Source: JAFDZO01 sp041859205 (GTDB lineage: Bacteria > Bacteroidota > Ignavibacteria > Tepidaquicellales > Tepidaquicellaceae). Taken from it: 36,679 bases of DNA. This document shows, piece by piece, positions 31,235-36,679 of the stretch; the first letter of the stretch is position 1, and every line of letters begins with the position of its first letter. The notes under the pieces were generated by a model, which worked only from the letters and a program-made list of their open reading frames with translations, searched no databases and had not been told where the DNA came from. The translations under genes were made by a program, and so were the position numbers. Location of the stretch: contig JBHEKU010000241.1 in the NCBI GenBank assembly GCA_041859205.1, forward strand, positions 1-36,679, given 5' to 3'.

Positions 31235-32100
31235 TATTCAAAATAGCTCATTATTTTTTTGAGCTGTTCGGTTTTTTGTGTATCGCCTGAGCGAGTATAA
31301 ATATTAACAAGATTGTTCAATGACCTTTTAATAATATCTTTATCATCAGCAATTTTTAAAAATGAGATACTATCAAAGTCTTCTTTTGTTAATCCAATTC
31401 TGCTTAAAAATTTTATTGCCTCACTTTTTGAGATCACTATACCATTATTGTAGGGATCAATATAAAACTCGTCTCTCTCATCGACGTATTTTATAATAAA
31501 GTGAGCGGGTAAATTAACACCGTAGGTAGGAAGGTTTAATCTTTTACATATTAGCAAATACAGAATGGATAAGCTGATAGGAATACCTTTCTTCCTATCC
31601 ATCACATCATTAAAAAAAATATTTTCAGGCTCGTAGAAATTTTCTGTGTTGCCTTTGAATCCCTGCTGATAAAATAAAAAGTGATTTATAATTTTTATTA
31701 TCTGCAGCGGGTCATCCTGAGGAATTAAAGGATTCAGTTTCATTTTGTCGATTGATAAATTCAACTTTGTACTCATTTCATCAAGCTCACTTTGATATTT
31801 TTTCATATCCATTTCAGGATAGCCGAAGTTAGCTATAAGAAAAACAGCTTCCTCTAAAATTCCATCTTTCTTTTCAGATAATTCTTTGAATTTAACATCG
31901 ACTTCTGAAAAATAAATCTCGTCTATTATATTTTTTATTCTCTCATTTAATAACGGATTATCATTTGTTAAGCCCATCATTAGGGCAGGAATTGCGTCGT
32001 TGCCTGCTTCCAACAATTTATTTCTTACATGCTGGTATACAAACTCATCGTTATCGTCTAATAGTTTTATGAGATTCTCTGTATCTTTTATTTCTGTCAT
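31234..32100 (-). CDS. SirB1/transglutaminase-like domain protein
   Basis: The 288-residue cytoplasmic protein has a helical N-terminal half with a HEAT-like start (LLDDNDEFVYQHVRNKLLEA), then a SirB1-type transglutaminase-like domain. NDVMDRKKGIPISLSILYLL (about 165-184), NLPAHFIIKY and FYIDPYNNG are the family's conserved segments. As in most SirB1-like proteins there is no catalytic Cys at the position of true transglutaminases, while the His and Asp positions (PAHF, YIDPY) are kept. The biochemical role is unknown. It is 4 bp downstream of the MFS transporter gene and so probably in one operon with it. Confidence 0.85.
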   Translation of the reverse strand: MTEIKDTENLIKLLDDNDEFVYQHVRNKLLEAGNDAIPALMMGLTNDNPLLNERIKNIIDEIYFSEVDVKFKELSEKKDGILEEAVFLIANFGYPEMDMKKYQSELDEMSTKLNLSIDKMKLNPLIPQDDPLQIIKIINHFLFYQQGFKGNTENFYEPENIFFNDVMDRKKGIPISLSILYLLICKRLNLPTYGVNLPAHFIIKYVDERDEFYIDPYNNGIVISKSEAIKFLSRIGLTKEDFDSISFLKIADDKDIIKRSLNNLVNIYTRSGDTQKTEQLKKIMSYFE

Positions 32101-32104
32101 TTTT

Positions 32105-33322
32105 TTAAACCGTAATAGTTTTGTTTTCTACTTTGACTTTTCTTATTAATAACATACCAACGAGGAAAAAAAATCCAACTGAAAGCACTGCCATCTTCTG
32201 TGAACCGGACAGCCATGATACAAGTCCGAAAGTTAAGGGTCCAAGCAGTGTGGAAGACTTTTCCAACAATGCATAAAGACCAAAGAACGTTGTTTTTAAA
32301 TTATCAGGTGTAAGCTTTGCCATCAATGTTCTTGAAAGGCTCTGTGTTGCCCCCAGGAATGTACCTGCAAATGCTCCGATAACAAAAAACGAATTTTTAT
32401 CATCAGTGACGAATACCGCTCCGGTTATAAGAGTCCACATTATAATAGTAAACACCAACGATTTTTTAATTCCGATTTTATCACCGATAAATCCAAACAA
32501 TAACGAACCCAGCAGAGCAGTTATTTGTACCAGCAGAAAAAATATTGCAAGCTCAGTAATACTGAATTCAAGTGTTTTCTTTGCGTAAATGCCCGAGAAA
32601 AATATTATAGTATTTACTGCATCTATGTAAAAGAAATATGAAATTAAAAAATATTTAAGATTGTTAAATCTTCCGACTTCTATTAACGCGGCTTTTGTTT
32701 TCGAAAAGCCATAGGTAAAGTAATTAATTTCTTTCTCTTCTCTTGCCGGTCTTTTTTCTTTCAGGAATAAAAATAACGGGAGTGAAAAAACAAAAAACAT
32801 AATTGCGCAAACAAGAAATAATAAATTTGGATTATCTTTCAGAGGAAAAACCAACCCGACTGAAATAAGCGAACCTGCATAACCTACAGCATAACCTATA
32901 CCTGAAACTTTATTGTAATATTTTTCTTCTGTGATTTCTTTTATGAAGGCATCATAAAATGTAAGGCCGGTTTGAAACCCTATGTTGGAAAAAATCAAAA
33001 GCACTAATGCAAAAACAATTGTACCGGGTCCTGTAAAATACATTAAGGCAGTCGGGATAACTGAAAGAATTGTGAAAAACAATAAAAACTTTTTTTTGCT
33101 GTTGGAATAATCTGCCAGCGCCCCACAAACAGGATTTAACACTGCGGAAAAAATCATCGCTATATTAATACCCAGCGACCAGTAAAAATCACCTATAGGT
33201 TTTCCTTCTGCAATCGTGCTTGTAAAATAAATTGCAAATACGAAGGCAAGAATAATTACAGCGTAAGTCGAATTTGCAAAATCAAAAAGCGACCAGTAAA
33301 AAATTTGTTTTTTATTTTTCAT
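32105..33322 (-). CDS. MFS transporter, UMF1/Atg22-like
   Basis: The 405-residue inner-membrane protein has about twelve hydrophobic helices. The N-terminus KKQIFYWSLFDFANSTYAVI is the signature start of the UMF1 family, followed by NPVCGALADYSNSKKKFLL (motif A-like loop after helix 2) and the corresponding second-half loop GFIGDKIGIKKSLV. Homologous yeast Atg22 exports amino acids from vacuoles; bacterial members have no established substrate. Both halves are intact. It lies 43 bp downstream of nusB and 4 bp upstream of the SirB1-like gene. Confidence 0.9.
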   Translation of the reverse strand: MKNKKQIFYWSLFDFANSTYAVIILAFVFAIYFTSTIAEGKPIGDFYWSLGINIAMIFSAVLNPVCGALADYSNSKKKFLLFFTILSVIPTALMYFTGPGTIVFALVLLIFSNIGFQTGLTFYDAFIKEITEEKYYNKVSGIGYAVGYAGSLISVGLVFPLKDNPNLLFLVCAIMFFVFSLPLFLFLKEKRPAREEKEINYFTYGFSKTKAALIEVGRFNNLKYFLISYFFYIDAVNTIIFFSGIYAKKTLEFSITELAIFFLLVQITALLGSLLFGFIGDKIGIKKSLVFTIIMWTLITGAVFVTDDKNSFFVIGAFAGTFLGATQSLSRTLMAKLTPDNLKTTFFGLYALLEKSSTLLGPLTFGLVSWLSGSQKMAVLSVGFFFLVGMLLIRKVKVENKTITV

Positions 33323-33365
33323 TTTTGAGTGGTTGGGGTGATTAAAATGAAATTACTTCAATAAA

Positions 33366-33839
33366 TTATTTCTTGCTTCCGCCTTTTTTCTCCAGATTTA
33401 ACAGCCCGCGACCTGTCTTATTTAGCTTATCTTCTTTTTTGAGATCTTCAAGTATCGCATCAAGCACTCCGTTTACAAATTTTCCACTGCTCTTAGATGA
33501 AAAATCTTTTGCAATTTCAATCGCTTCGTTAATTGTAACCTTCGGTGGTATTTCGGGAAAATTTAAAAGCTCCGCTACGCCGATTTTTAAAATCACTTTA
33601 TCCAGATAAGCCATTCTTTCCGCCTCCCAGTTCTCAACTTTTTTATCTACTATTTCCTCTATCATTGCCAGATTATCGAGAATATAATGAATAAGGTCTT
33701 CTGCAAATTGTTTATTCTCCTTATCTTCTACATCTGATAAAAGGTCTTTCATCACCATCTCAATAGGGTCACCGTTCATAGATTGCGCGTATAAAATTTG
33801 CATCACTTTAATTCTGATATGTCTTCTGGTTTGCGGCAT
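33366..33839 (-). CDS. nusB: Transcription antitermination factor NusB
   Basis: The 157-residue protein matches NusB across its length: RRHIRIKVMQILYAQ at the N-terminus (RNA-binding helix), the central helices with MAYLDKVILKIGVAELLNF, then PPKVTINEAIEIAKDFSSKS and KFVNGVLDAIL near the end. A short Lys/Gly-rich tail of about 20 residues extends past the usual end. NusB with NusE (S10) binds boxA RNA and supports rRNA antitermination. It lies 47 bp downstream of the YdcF-type gene. Confidence 0.95.
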   Translation of the reverse strand: MPQTRRHIRIKVMQILYAQSMNGDPIEMVMKDLLSDVEDKENKQFAEDLIHYILDNLAMIEEIVDKKVENWEAERMAYLDKVILKIGVAELLNFPEIPPKVTINEAIEIAKDFSSKSSGKFVNGVLDAILEDLKKEDKLNKTGRGLLNLEKKGGSKK

Positions 33840-33886
33840 TTTTTTGTTTTGTATTAAGTATTTATATTATGAGTTAAATTATTTTT

Positions 33887-34771
33887 TTATCCTATTCCAA
33901 AAAACCAAAACTCAACTAAGGCAAAACTTTCTTTAATGCAGAAAGTTACTCCTCCTTCAGTGGAGAGCGGTGTATCGGATGAAATTGCATCTGCGTTTAT
34001 ATTATAGAACGAACATATTTGTTTGCACCTGAATAAATGATAGTTATCAGATATTAATATTATTTTTTTCCAGTTGCGCGATGTATAAAGTAAATTTCTT
34101 ACATATTGTAACTGCTCTATTGTAGAGTTAGATGAATTTTCCACAATTAAATTTTTCGGATCAACTCCGTACTTCACAAGTTCATTTTTTGCTACGTCTC
34201 CTTCAGTCATTTCATTAGGAGAGCCGCCGCCGGTAAGCACCAGCGTTCTTACATTTTTCCTGTCGTATATTTCAAAACCCTTATTAATTCTTTCACGAAG
34301 TACAGGCGAAGGTCTGTTACCTCCCCATACTGCTGCTCCAAGAATAACACCTGCATCTGCTTTTTTTTCTCCGTCTGCATACTGTTCAGCATCATCTTTA
34401 AAAGTGTAAACTTTGAAGAAGACAATAAGCAAAAGAACTGGTATTAAAAAAAGGTTGAGCCATATAGTTCTAAACACATACAGTTTTTTTAAACGAGATG
34501 TGATAATAACTATCGAGCCTGACGTGATTACAAAATTAATCATCAGACTCAATGAAAACAGGATTATCTTAATATCTTTTTGATAGAAATAAAATGTTGC
34601 AACAATAAATATGTTGGAAATTAATGAGAGAAAAAAAAGTACGAAGAGCGCACCTGTATTTAAGGGATATTTCTTAAAAAATAAAATTATTTGTATGAGG
34701 ATGGGGATGCCGAAAAAGAACAACGAAATCATATTGCCCGTTTTCATTAAATCAAAGCTGCGCAGTTGCAT
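33887..34771 (-). CDS. YdcF/SanA-like DUF218 membrane protein
   Basis: From the ATG at 34771 the product has 294 residues, with four hydrophobic helices and a DUF218 domain (about 140-290). The domain shows GVILGAAVWGGNRPSPVLRE, LVLTGGGSPNEMTEGDVAKN, ENSSNSTIEQLQYVRNLL and ISDNYHLFRC in family order. DUF218 proteins (YdcF, SanA, ElyC) are linked to envelope integrity, without a firm reaction. The frame is open upstream to 34873 and encodes KSKRLILAALIISEIVTAVL, a textbook signal anchor, but contains no ATG, GTG or TTG. The real start may be an ATT at 34864. A promoter-like box at 34892-34899 fits that start better than 34771. Confidence 0.82.
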   Translation of the reverse strand: MQLRSFDLMKTGNMISLFFFGIPILIQIILFFKKYPLNTGALFVLFFLSLISNIFIVATFYFYQKDIKIILFSLSLMINFVITSGSIVIITSRLKKLYVFRTIWLNLFLIPVLLLIVFFKVYTFKDDAEQYADGEKKADAGVILGAAVWGGNRPSPVLRERINKGFEIYDRKNVRTLVLTGGGSPNEMTEGDVAKNELVKYGVDPKNLIVENSSNSTIEQLQYVRNLLYTSRNWKKIILISDNYHLFRCKQICSFYNINADAISSDTPLSTEGGVTFCIKESFALVEFWFFGIG

Positions 34772-34891
34772 GTCCTGATTTTTATATCTGAGATATGTTA
34801 AGAGAACGGCCGTAACAATTTCACTTATTATCAGTGCGGCTAATATGAGTCTTTTGGATTTAATACGCTCAGTTTAATTAAAGAACTTTAA

Positions 34892-34899
34892 CAAATATA
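34892..34899 (-). promoter_or_regulatory. Candidate -7 box for the YdcF-type operon
   Basis: The minus strand reads TATATTTG, an exact TAnnTTTG match. Transcription would begin near 34886, about 20 nt before the possible ATT start at 34864 and about 115 nt before the ATG at 34771. A CAAA (34926-34929, TTTG on the minus strand) is 26 bp upstream, longer than ideal. Confidence 0.35.
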
Positions 34900-34973
34900 T
34901 AACTTTTAGATTAAATTAAAGTAAACAAAATTGTGGCTTTACAGTTCACTTTATTTTCTGGCTATTTAAGATT

Positions 34974-36674
34974 TTATCTCTCAATAGAACTTTCTCTTGC
35001 TGCCTTAACTTCCTGCTTTTCAAGTCCCAGAATTTCTCTTGCCCTGTTAAGCGCATCGTCAATGTTTCCGCAGCAATTATCTATTCCGATTTTTTCAAGA
35101 AGCCCTGCCTTTTCAGCGGCAAACAATGGCTGTGCATGGATTCCCGAAAGAACTAAAGTAATCTTATTTTTCTGGCAATCTTCATAAAAATCTTCAATCG
35201 TGGTAATACCTGTTGAATCAATCGCCGGAACATTTCTTAGTCTCATGATAAATACTTTCACCCTGTCTTCAATAATTCTGGCAGCTTCTTTAAATTTACT
35301 TGCTGCACCGAAGAAGAACGGACCATTTACTTCGTATATAAGAACATACTTCGGAATATCTTTTCCTGCTATCGAGTTATCACCATACTCTTCTACCTGA
35401 TTTTCTTCAAACTCCCTTGTTAAAATTCCCATATTCGTAACAGCTGCCATCCTTCTCATAAATAAGAAGGCAGAGAGCACCATTCCTATTTCAATCGCGA
35501 CTGTTAAATCGAACACAACAGTCAGGAAAAAAGTTGTCAGCAAAACTATAACATCGCTCTTTGGCATTTTCAATTGAGCTTTAAACTCACGCCACTCGCT
35601 CATATTATAAGCAACCACTGCCAGTATAGCTCCAAGCACACATAAAGGAATCATACCTGCGTACTTTCCAAAGAAGAGCATTATTAATAATAATACAACA
35701 GCATGTATCAATCCTGCAACAGGAGTTTTACCGCCGTTCTTTATATTTGTAACCGTTCTTGCAATTGCACCGGTAGCAGGAATGCCCCCGAACAATGGAG
35801 TAATAATATTCGCAGTTCCCTGCGCGATCAGTTCCATATTTGAGCGGTGCCTGTTTCCCGTCATACCGTCAGCAACTACTGCCGAGAGAAGCGATTCAAT
35901 AGCTCCCAGCAATGCAATAGTAAAAGCGGGGGATATTAATCCCGCGACTCTTTCATAGGTAATTACCGGAAATGTCAGCGGTGGAATTGCGCTTGAAATA
36001 ACTCCAAACTTTGTGCTGATTGTTTCTACATTCAGGTTGAAAAAATAAACAACAAGCGTTCCAACAATCAAAGCAACAAATGTACCCGGAATTTTTTTAG
36101 TTATCCTTGGGAAGATTATTATTATAAATAAAGATAATGCTGAAATAGCCGTAGTAGCGGGATTAAGCAAATTCAGATTTCCGAATAACACCGGAATTTT
36201 TTCAACGAAGTCTGCCGGAATATTTTCTATCTGAAGTCCAAACAGGTCTTTTATCTGTGTGGTAAAAATTATTAATGCTATACCCGATGTGAATCCTGTT
36301 ATGATTGGAAGCGGAATAAACTTTATCAGCGTGCCGAGTTTTAAAAATCCCATAAGTACCAGAAATATTCCTGCCATGATTGTAGCAATCATAAGACCAT
36401 CCATACCGTACTTCTGAATTATTCCGTAAACAATGATAATAAATGCGCCCGTGGGTCCGCCTATCTGCACTCTGCTTCCTCCAAGGAATGAAATAATAAA
36501 TCCTGCAATGACTGCTGTGATTAATCCTTTTTCAGGTGAGACACCCGATGCGATTGCAAAGGCTATAGCTAGGGGAAGAGCTACTATTCCGACAATCACG
36601 CCCGAGATTGCATCGGAAACAAATAACTTTTTGTTGTAGTTTTTTAAGGTAGTAAAGAGCTTGGGAACGAACAT
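34974..36674 (-). CDS. SulP-family anion transporter with STAS domain
   Basis: The 566-residue protein has the SulP/SLC26 layout: a membrane domain of about 10-14 helices (20-425) and a cytoplasmic STAS domain (about 440-550). Family marks include the N-terminal DAISGVIVGIVALPLAIAFA, the segment GGSRVQIGGPTGAFIIIVYG near 65-84, and NIITPLFGGIPATGAIART near 286-304. In the STAS domain, PAIDSTGITTIEDF carries the Ser seen in anti-sigma-antagonist-type domains. Relatives carry sulfate, bicarbonate or other anions, commonly by Na+ or H+ coupling; the substrate here is not known. The complete gene is present, with its ATG five bases from the window end. Confidence 0.95.
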   Translation of the reverse strand: MFVPKLFTTLKNYNKKLFVSDAISGVIVGIVALPLAIAFAIASGVSPEKGLITAVIAGFIISFLGGSRVQIGGPTGAFIIIVYGIIQKYGMDGLMIATIMAGIFLVLMGFLKLGTLIKFIPLPIITGFTSGIALIIFTTQIKDLFGLQIENIPADFVEKIPVLFGNLNLLNPATTAISALSLFIIIIFPRITKKIPGTFVALIVGTLVVYFFNLNVETISTKFGVISSAIPPLTFPVITYERVAGLISPAFTIALLGAIESLLSAVVADGMTGNRHRSNMELIAQGTANIITPLFGGIPATGAIARTVTNIKNGGKTPVAGLIHAVVLLLIMLFFGKYAGMIPLCVLGAILAVVAYNMSEWREFKAQLKMPKSDVIVLLTTFFLTVVFDLTVAIEIGMVLSAFLFMRRMAAVTNMGILTREFEENQVEEYGDNSIAGKDIPKYVLIYEVNGPFFFGAASKFKEAARIIEDRVKVFIMRLRNVPAIDSTGITTIEDFYEDCQKNKITLVLSGIHAQPLFAAEKAGLLEKIGIDNCCGNIDDALNRAREILGLEKQEVKAARESSIER

Positions 36675-36679
36675 GATTT

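Noticed and set aside
31234..32100. SirB1-like protein as an inactivated transglutaminase worth a finding
   Set aside because: Absence of the catalytic Cys is normal for this family, so it is not a special loss here.

Overview
The window is AT-rich chromosomal DNA from a free-living bacterium of the Bacteroidota/Chlorobi side, most likely Ignavibacteria (Ignavibacteriales). The main evidence is four exported proteins ending in an ~86-residue type IX secretion (T9SS) sorting domain that opens with the QNYPNPFNP signature typical of that group. Several TAnnTTTG -7 promoter boxes, an Omp28-type protein, a DUF4159 protein and two large helical-repeat proteins of a type I associate with Bacteroidota point the same way. 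This placement is inference from protein features; there is no rRNA, tRNA, CRISPR array, phage or complete insertion sequence here.

Layout. 150-3995 (+): a beta-barrel outer-membrane protein, an NADPH:FMN reductase, then a Spy/CpxP-like periplasmic protein followed by an OmpR-type response regulator and histidine kinase (a Cpx-like envelope stress unit). 4035-7245 (+): a large FAD-dependent dehydrogenase and three small exported or membrane-associated proteins, two of them tandem paralogs. 7404-10079 (+): tex and apaG. 10080-15223 (-): a LolD/MacB-type ABC ATPase, a permease with a His-rich loop, a DUF3299-like protein and a membrane protein with a His-rich tail (together a candidate metal-handling transporter), followed by a gene for only the C-terminal half of carbamoyl-phosphate synthase large subunit. 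15224-15944: a non-coding, repeat-dense interval. 15996-31181: mostly exported proteins (DUF4159 protein, GH18 chitinase-like enzyme, Omp28/choice-of-anchor protein, endonuclease/exonuclease/phosphatase-fold protein, dienelactone hydrolase, Asp-box protein) mixed with small soluble enzymes (cupin, M48 protease, Nudix, DUF1569) and two helical-repeat proteins, each divergently placed next to a T9SS cargo gene. 31234-36674 (-): SirB1-like protein, UMF1-type MFS transporter, NusB, a YdcF/DUF218 protein and a SulP anion transporter with STAS domain.

Most notable parts. (1) A ~300-nt leader upstream of the Asp-box T9SS protein (about 28000-28306). It has a short ORF with its own Shine-Dalgarno, a GC-rich imperfect hairpin whose closing arm can instead pair with a downstream arm followed by a T-rich tract, and a 77-nt imperfect palindrome ending next to the gene's ribosome binding site. 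It looks like an uncharacterised attenuator or riboswitch-like element. (2) The His-rich ABC operon. (3) The half-length carB. (4) Two membrane-protein genes whose reading frame continues upstream of the first canonical start and supplies what looks like the first membrane helix. All functional calls come from reading the sequence, with no database search.
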